DNA of 64,000 nt from Lasiosphaeria ovina (Eukaryota; Ascomycota; Sordariomycetes; Sordariales; Lasiosphaeriaceae), in NCBI GenBank assembly GCA_033439765.1, contig JAULSN010000008.1:1240001-1304000 (forward strand). The letters run 5' to 3'. Below are positions 34,909-44,797 of this stretch, piece after piece. The notes under the pieces are model-generated. The model searched no databases and was not told the DNA's origin. It worked only from the letters and a program-made list of their open reading frames with translations. A program made the position numbers and the translations under genes. Positions within the stretch are counted from its first letter, which is position 1, and every line of letters begins with the position of its first letter.

Positions 34909-37199
34909 ATGGCCGCCCTTGAAGATCTAAGCGATCTGAGCGACTTTGGCGATCTCAGCGATGCGCCCGGTGAAGATGCGCCGCTGGCACCACCACCACT
35001 CTCAAACCCGCCTGCAGGCCACAAGCTTCTCACCACAAAATATGACACCCTCGATGATCTTATCGACGATTTGAACGAATGGAGCGCTTCTACGCGCTTC
35101 AACACGTTCAAAGTACGAGCCTCTAATTACGCCAAGGACTTCGGCGCAACCAGGGTCGATTTTGGCTGCCAACGTGGAAGAATCCAGCAATCCAGGGCAA
35201 CAGTGAACAAAACCACCACCGATCATAGAGGCTGCGGTTGGCAGGGCGTAGCCAAAGCCCTCGTTTCCAACGATAGGAAATGGACCTTTGAGCTTCATCC
35301 CGAGATACAGAGCATACAAATCATCCACCGAGCGACCGGGACTTCAACCTCATGAGGTCCAAAGTCATCTTCGGTCCTGAGCATAAAGTAGTCATCGCCG
35401 CATATATCGACCGCCCAGCTGTCCCCAATAGGGAGATTGCCAAAGACTTACGCAGGGCCTTTCCGGACCTCATTTTCACACGCGACCAGCTACGAAAATG
35501 CCGTTTTCGTCTTCGAAAGCTCGCCCTGAAAGGATACACGCCATTCCAAGCTACGAAGAAGTTGCTTGACGATGCCGGCATATACTACAAAGTTCGCTGG
35601 TCTACCGATAACCCTGATAAACCACGCGGGCTTTTTTGGGCCCCCGAATGGTGTGAGGAGCAGTGGAAACGCTTCCCTTGGGTCCAGTTGTACGATAATA
35701 CGTACAAAACGAATAACAAGGGCCTGGCTCTCTTTCAGGTAGTTGTCAAAAACAACCTGGGTAAGTCAGTCAGTTGTGCCTTTGGTTTGATTGATAACGA
35801 ACGCGAAGACGGCTTTAATTGGGTGATGGATCGGGTCAATGAGCATCGTCAAATAATCGGCGCGGACCCCCCGAAGGTTATAATTACCGACTTCGAAGCC
35901 GCGATGAGGACTGCAGTTGCCCGAGTTTACCCCGAAGCTAAGCCTCAACTCTGCATCTTCCACATCAATAAGAATGTGGTCCTTCAGTTCAAGAAGAAAT
36001 GGAATGCAGCCGCTGCAAAGGAGGTTGCCCGGGCTCGGGCTCGGGCTCAGGCACCGGGACAAGGCGGGCAATAAGAGGAGGAAAATAACGAAGATGACGA
36101 CGATGACGAAGATAACGAAGAAGAACAGGAAGAAAACCAGGTTGTTTACCGTATAAGAAGAGTGCAAGATGGCCAGCAGCCGCGCCTGGGCGCCCTGCCA
36201 ACCGAGGTCCCCTATATAAAGGCAGGAATGTATATCCTCTGGGAGCATATCATATACTCGGCCACCCTCGATGGCTTCAACCGGGCATGGGAGATGATGA
36301 AAGCCGTATTTTCCGCCCAAACGGCTATACTAAAGTATCTTAACGAAACATATATGCCACTTCGAAGTCAGTGGGCAACTTGCTATACCAATAAGGTACA
36401 AAACTTCGGCCAACGGTCCACATCGCCAGTCGAGTCAGTTAACAAGCTCTTCAAGTCATACGTTATTACCGGCTCTAGTTCAGTTGATCAGACCGTACAA
36501 CAGACCTTAAATATGGTGGAGGGTATGAAGGAAGCATATGAGGAAGAGACTCAGAAACAACAGAACCGTATTCGCTTCGACTACCTAGGAAAGCAGTGGC
36601 TAGGCGAGGCTCCTTATAACGTATGTTATGAAGCCCTCGATCGTGTTGTTCAATAGTATAAAAAGATGCAGCCGGCACTCGAAGACCGCCCGAGACCCCT
36701 CGAGCCTTGCACCGGCAGCACCCGGGCGTAGTATGGCATTCCTTACTCTCACGAGCTTCTTGAACGTCACAGGGCAGGTACTCTGAAGCTTCAGAAGGTT
36801 GATTTCCATCCATATTAGTACCTGAAGAGGTTATTACTTAATGAAGACGAGTACCTACGGTACCAGGACTTTGATAGAGTTCAATATCTTCGGGGCAGGC
36901 CGCGTAACACTTCTGCCTTTGCAGCCGAGCCGAACGCTCCCCCCTCTCAACCAACGACAAAGCCTCAATGCCCAGAATAGCAACAGCCTGTGTTTTTGCC
37001 GCCCTTGCCGTGAGGTGAAATGGTTGCCATTTTGGTGAGGGACAATACCGCCGCAATCCATCTGCGGAATCTTGGCCAATTTGTGAAGTGACTTGTCCAG
37101 ATCGGGTCAGATTCTTCGAGTAGTTGCGGTAATTGTGGGAAAACCACCTCGTCAGCACATGTCCTCGATCTAGCGCAGGCTTACCAACAGCAGAGGTAG
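34909..37199 (+). pseudogene. Mutator-like (MULE/FAR1 type) transposase, pseudogene
   Basis: From the ATG at 34909 an acidic N-terminus is followed by a FAR1-like DNA-binding region (FNTFKVRASNYAKDFGATR). The frame changes between about 35290 and 35350, after which HPPSDRDFNLMRSKVIFG continues in the second frame. The MULE catalytic domain follows: LYDNTYKTNNKGLALF, VIITDFEAAMRTAVARVYP, LCIFHINKNV and QRSTSPVESVNKLF. In the second frame TAA occurs at 36072-36074, TAG at 36654, 36729, 36816 and 36978, and TGA at 37011 and 37089, while similarity continues to a CGNCGK zinc-knuckle-like element. A TACTAAC...TAG just before the ATG suggests a 5'-UTR intron. Terminal repeats were not found. All the changes fit transition mutations of Gln or Trp codons. 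Confidence 0.88.
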
Positions 37200-37299
37200 C
37201 GGAATGACAGGAAGAGGCGGAATGACAGGAGGAGGGGGGGCAGGAATGGCGGGAAGAGGCGGAATGTCAGGAAGAGGCGGAATGGCAGGAAGAGGCGAC
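37191..37299. repeat. ~18-bp minisatellite (GGAAGAGGCGGAATGRCA)
   Basis: About five to six imperfect units lie in tandem just after the MULE relic. One unit carries a G-rich insertion (GGAGGGGGGGCAGG). The strand is strongly purine-skewed. Confidence 0.85.
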
Positions 37300-38108
37300 A
37301 GGGCGCCTTTGATTTTCAAATTCGCTTTCTTTCCCGCCCTAATAATCCTGCCTCAGGTGCGCCCTCTGACAGAATCGAACCACCATTGAGGTCCGTTTCG
37401 CCGTATCTGGGTTGGTCCTCTGGTTAGCTGGGGGTGAGGATTGGGTGGTGTGGGACTTTTTTTTCACGCACAACGAAGAGGGCAGATTGACTGCAAAAGG
37501 TTGATTAGTTGAAGACAACCAGTTGATACGGTTGATTTATGCTGCAGTGCGAGTAGTTGCGTGTGCTGGGCTGAGTTCTATTTAGACCTAAGACTACCTG
37601 GCGTTGTATCTTTTTGGTCTCTTCGCAATAGGCGCACCACGGTTGTCGTGCCCCATGGCTTGCTGCCAACACTGTTCAGGTTCCTGCTCGATGCCTCCCC
37701 CTTTCTCAGGCCCAGCTGTACGCCTCCCCGGGAATGGCCCAACCTGAGATAGACGACGTCACAGACAACAGGACACCCAACCTTTCCTCTACGCGCGGTC
37801 TTTCCACTGGCCATTGGACGGCTCCCCCGGATTGGGCCCCTGTCACGCAGCATCTGCAACCAACGACCCAACAGCCTGGCATCCGGGTCCAGTAGTGCGA
37901 CTGAGACCCAAGGTGCGCCGCAGGCTCGGCATGTCGTTTGCGCGCGTTGGATCGGGCAGTGATCAATTCATTGCAGGTGGAACATTGGCCGCACGGCAAA
38001 AATTTCCCTCTTTGAAGACCACCAACCGACTTCACTCCATCGGCTCTAGACCCACCCATAGGAGACCTCCGGTTCCGGCGGCCCTTCACAGTGATTCCCA
38101 AAGTCTAG
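37300..38108. other. Noncoding region in the relic island
   Basis: No gene recognised. A stretch near 37725-37895 reads open on the plus strand (MAQPEIDDVTDNRTPNLSST) but matches no family I know. Confidence 0.45.
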
Positions 38109-38855
38109 GGAATTCAGTGGGGCAACCTGTCAGGCGAGCAGAGCACGCAATGTATCTCGTCCATGCCAGCTTCCGTGCCCTATCCACCATACAACGGCAT
38201 CACATGGGGCAGCGAGGACTGCCTTTTCCTCGACGTCTGGGTGCCACCCGATATCAAGAACCCCGACGCACCGAGCGCAGTGCCCGTGATAAATTGGTTC
38301 CACGACGGTGCGTATGCTTACGGGAGCAAGGAGATGTCTACCTCGCCCGAGGCCTTGTACGACTACATAGTTGGACGTACCTATTTCAAATACGTGGTCA
38401 GAAACTACTGGTCAATCCCCAAGTTCCAAGTATATACTTTTTCAGTAAAGGGGTCTCGGGATAGACGTACATACCCGGGGAGGATCTTACCGCCAATGTC
38501 GGCATGCATCACTGCATTGCTGCCCTCGAGTGGACACTCAAGTATATCGGTCACCGAGGAGACACGAAGCGCTTGATCATTGCGGGTCATGGTGCTGGGG
38601 CTGGCATCATTAGTCTTCTCACTGTGCTCAATGGTGGACAGGGAGAGCTTCCATTCAAGCGGGTACGTGATCCATCAATCCCCGCCTGATGCAATGATTA
38701 ACCAAGTCTGGCAAAAAGCTCAAGCCTTATTTCGTCTCCCCACCTCCCTCCTCGACGGAACGCTCTGGAGCGCCAGAAGCGCCTCTTCCAAAGGATCTTG
38801 CACGAGGCAAACTGCACTTCGCTGGCCTGTCTTCGCTCCGTGCCCTAAACACTAG
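38109..38855 (+). pseudogene. Carboxylesterase type B, pseudogene
   Basis: One frame gives PPYNGITWGSEDCLFLDVWV and SAVPVINWFHDGAYAYGSKE, the signature region and oxyanion-hole area of type B carboxylesterases. A shift leads to IAALEWTLKYIGHRGDTKRL followed by IIAGHGAGAGI. The nucleophile elbow, normally GxSxG with catalytic Ser, reads GHGAG, so the Ser is Gly. Further on, in another frame, KRLFQRILHEANCTSLACLR matches a typical conserved segment. The N-terminus and the C-terminal half with the catalytic His are missing. Frameshifts, truncation and loss of Ser make it non-functional. Confidence 0.8.
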
Positions 38856-39049
38856 GTAATAAGCCGAGAAACTAGCTTAGCGAGCTAGAGTCCGCTAACC
38901 AGGTATTAGATAGAATGAAGCTATCTATTGTTCTACATCGTCATACTCTCTTCTATTTTAAAGTGACTATTAAGTAGTCAGACTCTTTCAGGCACTTTGT
39001 TCCGGGCCGAAGCAGCCCATCAGTCATCTGTACTGCCATCAAGCCGCCA

Positions 39050-39274
39050 GCTGCTGGACAGCCCTCTTGATCCTCGACGAAGCGGATGTGCGTGCAACTC
39101 AATGCTCTTGTGTCGGCGTTCTTGCGGGAGCTAGAACATTACGACGGCATCCTGTTCTTCACCACCAACCGACTACAGGCATTTGCCGAAGCGGTGCTCA
39201 GCTGGGTGCATCTGGCCTTGAGGTACGAACCGCTGAAACGAGCGGTGCGCGCGGTTGTGGGAGTTGGAAAGTAG
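39050..39274 (+). pseudogene. AAA+ ATPase fragment, pseudogene
   Basis: WTALLILDEADV (Walker B) is followed, after a short deletion and frame change, by LNALVSAFLRELEHYDGILF and FTTNRLQAFAEAVLSWVHLA. This is the sensor-1 (TTNR) and arginine-finger region of fungal AAA+ ATPases. In the family the segment before HLALRY normally has Arg (SRVHLAL or SRIHLAL); here it is Trp, which is consistent with CGG to TGG. Walker A is absent. Only about 75 codons remain. Confidence 0.75.
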
Positions 39275-39881
39275 ACGTTAAAATAGGGTGGCGCGCAGGG
39301 ATCAGCAGCCGGATAATGTGAAAAAGGATCCGCTTCCATGTACCCTTGCATAATCGATTAGGCAGTGATTCCTGCACCATGGTTACGAAGACCGCCCTCC
39401 GGGGTAATGCTTGTGGCGACTACCCTATGATTGCTTGCTTGAGGAACCAAACAACAATACAGCAGCTACATACTGCTGAGCCCACCCCAACAGACGATCT
39501 CTGCTACTTCTCGACCGGCGGTCGGGGGAGATATGGCGTCCGACAGTGTACCTGTCTCAGCTAAACCCCCTTGTTTACTTACCCCTGAATTCCTACTGAA
39601 CGCCAAACCACAGAAATCTCGTGCAGAAAAGCAGTGGACTCATGCACTTGGGCTTGCACGCAGAAAATGTAGAGCCTCATCTCTAGAAGGGGTTCGCATT
39701 GTGAATTTGCGAACTATGGAAAGGCAACCACGCAGAGGGTTCTGAGGCCCATTAGCGCCCGCCCCTCTGCAAATATATTGAGCAGGGGCAACAACACACG
39801 CTAGTCAAGGGTATATGTCAGGGGTGGCTGCTCTGCGGCCTATGCGTTTGACGATAAAATTCTGCTCCGGGGCCCTCTTTT
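39275..39881. other. Noncoding, no gene recognised
   Basis: Between the AAA+ relic and the copia gag 3' end. No LTR matching the 5' LTR at 42086-42394 was found here. Confidence 0.5.
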
Positions 39882-41747
39882 CTAGAAATCATCGATCTTT
39901 ACACCTACTTTTCCGAGCCTACGGCTCGCCCTGATTGAAGCGATGTATGCACCACGTGCCCGCTGCTCCACGTATTCCTGGGCATTGGTTGCCATCTTGA
40001 GCTTCTCGCCTTGTTTCTTTTGCTTCAGGGCGAGTACATCGTTCTCTCGGGTCAAGATGCATCCGTTGAATGCAAGCGGGTTAGCTTCTGTTATCGCGTG
40101 CATCGTCGCCTGGTTATTGAGAAGGTTGGTTATCTTCGTGCCGTCAACTGGGCCGTATTCCGTAACGAAGCTCTCCATCTGGGGTGTCGATGCTTCTGCA
40201 TTCTCCATAGCAACCCAAGCCTCATACTCTTGTTCTTCTTCCAACTCGCCAGTATCGACACCTTCAAAGTCGATCAAGAATGATGCGAAGCCATCTCCTT
40301 CTCTGCCTTGTGCCTGCATATATCGTCGCCACTGGTTTTTCTTTGGTTGGCGTTCAGCGATCGGGTGCTTCGTAGACCAACAGCCCTGTTTTCCGCATAC
40401 AAAGCACTTCTTGATCTTGTTGAATGGGTTGCGGGTTCCGTCATCACGTGATCTACCGCCTCTCTGGTTCGGTGTGAAGCCTCCTCTGCTAGGTCGTCCT
40501 CCTTCATATCTTCGGTCAACCCAGTATTGATAAGGACCTTCCGATTCATCAGTATTATACTGTTGTAGGGAGGCCTTCTCAAAGCGCATATGCACGCCGA
40601 TGGCGTCCCTCAGCTCGGCAACGACGCTCTCGAATGTGGAGGCCGGTTTCATCGCTACCAGCTTGCATGCTTCAACGCCTTGGCACGCGTTGAGCATCTG
40701 CTCGGCTAGATCCTCATCCGTTCTGTACATTCCTGCGGGTGTTTTGCCTGCAAGCCCTTTGAAGATCTTTTGCAGCTTGTTCACGAGGATGTCAAAGCAC
40801 TGTGATAGGTCTTTATCGGGGTTTTCTTTGATGGTACGAGCGAAGGTCGTTGATCGCCACTCTTGGAGATAAATCTGGCGATCCTCAGTGGAGTGGAAAA
40901 ACGCTCTGGTGCGGTTGATCATCTCGTTGAAGGTGAGGTCTTCCTGTATCAATCAGTCGAAGTAGAACTGCTTGGCTCTATCCTTCAGCATGACTGAGTA
41001 TACCTTGTGATACAGTTGTTGTGGGATACCGATGATCTGGCAGTACGCCACAAAGATCTTGACCTTCGAGTCTAGAATATCGTAGTGTTCGCCTCCAAAC
41101 TTGTCCTCGTTGGTATACATCTTCGCGAGTTCCGCCAGCATTCGTGCCTGTGGTAGGTATGAAGGTGTATCGAGGGGTTCGTCTTTATTGGTCAGGTCCA
41201 CCCGGGGTGCGCTCGATCGTTCTGAGAAAGCAGGAGGTATCGAGCCTTCCGTATTCTTGACGCTCTTCTCTACTGGGATAAAGGCTTTCTCGGTGACGGC
41301 CTTGTATTTGTTGGTTCCCTTGTTGGATGAAGTGTTATGGAGTGACTGGAACTTGTCTCCTCGGTTCCTGCTGTACCGTTCTGCCCCTTCTTCAGGCCAT
41401 TCGGGAGCCTCTTTGAACTGAGCTAGGGTAGCGAGCTGCTGTGATACCAATCCATCGTTGCTCGTATAGATGCCGTGGTCGTTGAGGAACTGTTTGAGAG
41501 TGGTGCGGAGAGTCTTATCGAGGGTTTTGAAGTGGTTCTCTTTCCATTCAACGAAGTCTGTTCTGAACATCGCGAACAGGGCCTCATCTTGCAGTTCGAA
41601 GCTCTCATATGCTTCGATACAGTCAATCAGGTAAGTATTGAGCCTTCTGGGTGTGAGCTGGTCCTCATCTCCGGGGTCGAAGTCGCGGCCCTGCCAGTCG
41701 GGGGCGGTAATGGTAGCGATGCGGCTGTTCGCGCGCAGACCCGTCAT
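39882..41747 (-). pseudogene. copia-type gag with one in-frame stop
   Basis: A frame of about 620 codons. The N-terminal half (SNRIATITAPDW-like start, KVKIFVAYCQIIGIPQQLYH, SVMLKDRAKQFYFD) is followed by TGA at 40955-40953. The same frame continues with LTFNEMINRTRAFFHSTEDR, DLSQCFDILVNKLQKIFKGL and the zinc knuckle KKCFVCGKQGCWSTKHP. Gag binds element RNA and forms the particle. The single stop fits a CGA or TGG transition. The frame ends with TAG just before 39882 and pol is absent. Confidence 0.85.
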
Positions 41748-42085
41748 CTTGCTTGTTCTTGTCGAGGAATCTTGATCAGCTGATTAGGGTCAAGCCTTTC
41801 TTTCTAGCTGGTTGAGTCCTTCGCGAGGGGTTGGTTGCGTGATGGACACAGGTAGCCAAGTAGGGCGCAAGGCCTTTCTTTCGACTGCCTTTGAGGTCTT
41901 CGTCTCGGTTATCCCGTACGTTGAAGAGTCTCTCTCGCGCTCGTAGTTCTGCGTTCAATCGAGCTTTCTACGTATTCAGTGCTCTCTCGAATGCAGCTCT
42001 TCGTGCCGCTTCCTGTCCAGCGACCGTGGGGACACGGTCACTGCCGCTATCGGAATCCTCACTGATCAGTGGTTGACCTGATCAG

Positions 42086-42394
42086 TGTTGGAATGACAAG
42101 GTCATTCGCAATAGTCACTATAGTAACTGTAGCGTAAGGTTGGGGGTAGGTGGTTGTGTTCATTTATCTATGTCTATCAACTAAGGTTACAGGGTGCTGG
42201 TGATTTTGGGGGAGTGGGCTGCCCACGGTCACGCGCCAGGGTGGATGGCCTGTGCGCACTGAGGTCACGTGCTAGGGCGGATGACCTGTATGTCCGGGCC
42301 GGGCCCACTATTCTTCCTGACTGACCAATCAGGGCTATGCGGTCCGCCGAGCCGCATCAGCCTCAGGAACTCTGATTGATCGGTAATTCCTACA
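42086..42394 (-). repeat. 5' LTR of the copia element
   Basis: The 309-bp segment is bounded by TGTAGGAAT and ATTCCAACA on the minus strand, an 8/9 inverted match of the TG...CA type. It lies directly upstream of the gag leader. No second LTR copy was found in this window to confirm the ends. Confidence 0.65.
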
Positions 42395-42528
42395 ATAGAC
42401 GATAACGACGGCGCGATCGATATAGCGAGGGCGTATAAAGGCGAACGACGACGGATGGAGATATAGCCGAAATGAAGGATTAAGTATAGCCGCCGCGTCA
42501 TTATATACTGGTATAATTACGAAGACTA

Positions 42529-42570
42529 ACGTAATTACTACCCTTTCCGGCCACCTACCCTTTCCGGCCA
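42529..42570 (+). repeat. Left terminal inverted repeat (42 bp)
   Basis: Identical to the reverse complement of 44249-44290. It contains two copies of a 17-bp unit at 42538-42554 and 42555-42571. Confidence 0.95.
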
Positions 42571-42619
42571 CGCACAGACCTTCAAAAATTCCATCAGATC
42601 CAGTTACAAAAATACATCA

Positions 42620-44149
42620 TCAGCAACAGGCAATTCCTTCCACACCATCTTCACAAATATAGCCCTGCCTTTTAGCCCTTTTATTAGCCATTTTGGCTTC
42701 TTTGGCCTCTCGTTCTTTGATCTTTGTTTCAATACTCTCAACTGTTAATACACGTGCCTCACCAAAGTGCTTGGATGTCTTTTTCTTCCTGAATTGAGCA
42801 GCCTTTTCCACCAGCCCCTGATTAAGAGTTTTTAGGGTAGTTCGATCAGCTAGTGCTGTTAGAGTTGTTTTCTTCATAAAGAGTAATTCCTCTTTCAAAG
42901 GAGTGGTACACACATCCATAAGCTGAGAAACCAACTGGTTGATACGTTGAGCGGCTTCTCCATCCACTGTGACGGTCCTTCCATTTCCATCTGTGAGACT
43001 GGCTGTTGGGGGAGTCTTGGGTCGTAAGCGTTGGAGGACCTTATCAGGATTTAATGGTACTAGGCCAGCTCCCCTCCATGCTCCTGAGATATTGTGGGAA
43101 ATGGTTTTGCGAGCTTGCTGGTAGTTAATGAGGAACTGGCGATTATCGATCCGTTAGGCTCCAAAGATGCTACCTTGTGAGACCAAGGCTCGGTAAGTAT
43201 GGGCCAATGGGCCAAAAATACCAATATCAAGGGGCTAAAGATAATGCGTCAAGTGGGGAGGAAGACAGAGAGGTATAATCTTATGATCTTAGTAGTACCT
43301 CACAAACTCAAGGGAAATATGGCTTGCATGGCCATTAAGAAGGAGAAGCCGGTACATTCCCTACGTTTGGTTGGCCGTATAGTTATCGAAATGTTCGATC
43401 TAAGTCACAGCTATCTCGTTGTCGGTCCAGCTATTGGGGCTAACTTGGATTACAGTCCGTTTATCGATCGTTGGATCCCGCTAATCTTCTTGGATCCGTT
43501 TGCCGGCGAAGATAACGAATGGAGGGAGTATATAACCGGTAGCTCCAATACATTCGATAGTCGAAACCCATTCTCGATTACCAGGTTGTATCGAAAAGAC
43601 CTCCTTTTCATCTCGGCGAACAAGCACCTTAAAATTCTCGCCAATGCCATTCATAGTGCCTTTCTCATCCATATTATAGATATCCGCATCGCTGATGTCG
43701 TATAAAAGCCGAGTTGTCCTATAGAGCTCAAACCACTTGCATACAGTCTCGTAGTCTGTTGCATCTTTCCGACTTTGGTCGAGGGTCCGAGACCACAACG
43801 TCTTCAATTCGGGGTATCTCGTAAGAAAGTTGGTATACCAACAGTGTCCCAGTGGTTCGAGGTCTCCTTTTTGGACCAACAGTTGGTACGCCAGACTCTC
43901 AAGGCCTTTGATCGTCATAGGCCACCCCCAAAGAAACAATTGCTGTATAGTCTTTACAATTGAATCCTCCTCTTCTGGTGTAAGTCGTTGTATGCTTTGT
44001 TTCGAGATCTTGAGGGGCTGGGCGCCAGCAAGCCGGTCTTGTAAGGTAGAGCGGGGGAGATCATAGATTTGGGAGGCTTGTCGAATGCTGCGTATAGCTT
44101 TTGATCGTATGGCTGTAATAGCCGCCTGGATACGTTGTCCGGTACCCAT
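42620..44149 (-). pseudogene. Fot1/pogo transposase with six stops and a lost catalytic Asp
   Basis: The ATG at 44149 opens a psq-type helix-turn-helix (RQASQIYDLPRSTLQDRL), then a CENP-B-like HTH (GHCWYTNFLTRYPELK) and the DDE domain (IYNMDEKG). The same frame continues to 42620 as a ~509-codon protein but is interrupted by TAG at 43483 and then four further stops within the next few hundred bases (TAG, TAG, TAA, TAG), plus a TAA before the GSIFGA...RIDNRQFLINY region. The second catalytic Asp, expected as LLDGHASH, is Asn (AAT). HTHYL...PLDIGIFGPL marks the third. All the changes are G-to-A or C-to-T. Confidence 0.92.
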
Positions 44150-44248
44150 TGCTGATTGTTGTGATGATGCGGTTGTTGGTTGTTGTTGTTGGCTGTTGTA
44201 ATGGTTGTTTTTGTTTGGTGGGGTTGGTTGCCTTGGAAGCCTGTGGCA

Positions 44249-44290
44249 TGGCCGGAAAGGGTAGGTGGCCGGAAAGGGTAGTAATTACGT
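44249..44290 (-). repeat. Right terminal inverted repeat (42 bp)
   Basis: Perfect inverted copy of 42529-42570. The TA target duplication follows at 44291-44292. Confidence 0.95.
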
Positions 44291-44292
44291 TA

Positions 44293-44797
44293 TAAGAGGA
44301 AGGATAAAAGGTTAAGAATATAAGAAAGAGACGCCGGGGGGAGGGATTCTTATTTATCTTTGGGCGGAAGGATATGGAGTCGTGGGGGTCAATAAAAGGG
44401 CCGCGCTAAACCAAATGAGGAGACCTGGTGGAGGGCGCCTTTTCCGGAACGTGCAGCGCCGTGTTCTCGAATACAACAAAAAACAAGATGGAAGCAAGCA
44501 ATCCTATCCTTACTGACCATTACAATTACTGGAATGAATACATTGGCTCCCCCGAATACCACACCACCATCGGACATCGATCGCCAACTACAGTCTCTTC
44601 CCCCGTTTCCGAGTCATTTCCCCCCTAAACGCCCAACGCCAAACCAACTAACTGCTTGAATGTCAAGTGACCTTGGGTATGCGCCTATACAAGGTACGCA
44701 TCATGCATTGCGAAACATTTCCGAGGGAGGACTCCGAAGAACGCCAGAAAGGGGAAAGACAAAAAGGGAAGGGGCAACGCAGCCAGCCAACCAGCCA
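44293..44797. other. 3' flank of the beta-glucosidase gene
   Basis: Contains the probable 3' UTR of the GH3 gene and AT-rich sequence next to the Fot1-type element. No gene recognised. Confidence 0.6.

Larger units (their letters stand above)
39882..42394 (-). mobile_element. Truncated Ty1/copia-type LTR retrotransposon (5' LTR, leader, gag)
   Basis: On the minus strand the order is: 5' LTR 42394-42086, a leader, then a gag frame 41747-39882. No protease, integrase or reverse transcriptase and no 3' LTR were found downstream, so the element lost everything after gag. The leader includes the inverted motif CTGATCAG...CTGATCAG immediately after the LTR. Assignment to copia rests on the gag CCHC-like knuckle and LTR ends. 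Confidence 0.75.
42529..44290 (-). mobile_element. Fot1/pogo-type Tc1-mariner DNA transposon (1,762 bp)
   Basis: The element is bounded by identical 42-bp inverted repeats beginning ACGTAATTACTACCC and flanked by TA on both sides (42527-42528 and 44291-44292), the usual target duplication of the superfamily. It encodes one transposase on the minus strand, now dead. The outer 42 bp contain a 17-bp direct repeat (CTACCCTTTCCGGCCAC, twice) inside each end. Confidence 0.93.

Noticed and set aside
37355..37440. GGTTCGATTCTGT on the minus strand, resembling a tRNA T arm
   Set aside because: The T stem pairs only with several G-U pairs and no anticodon arm fits upstream.
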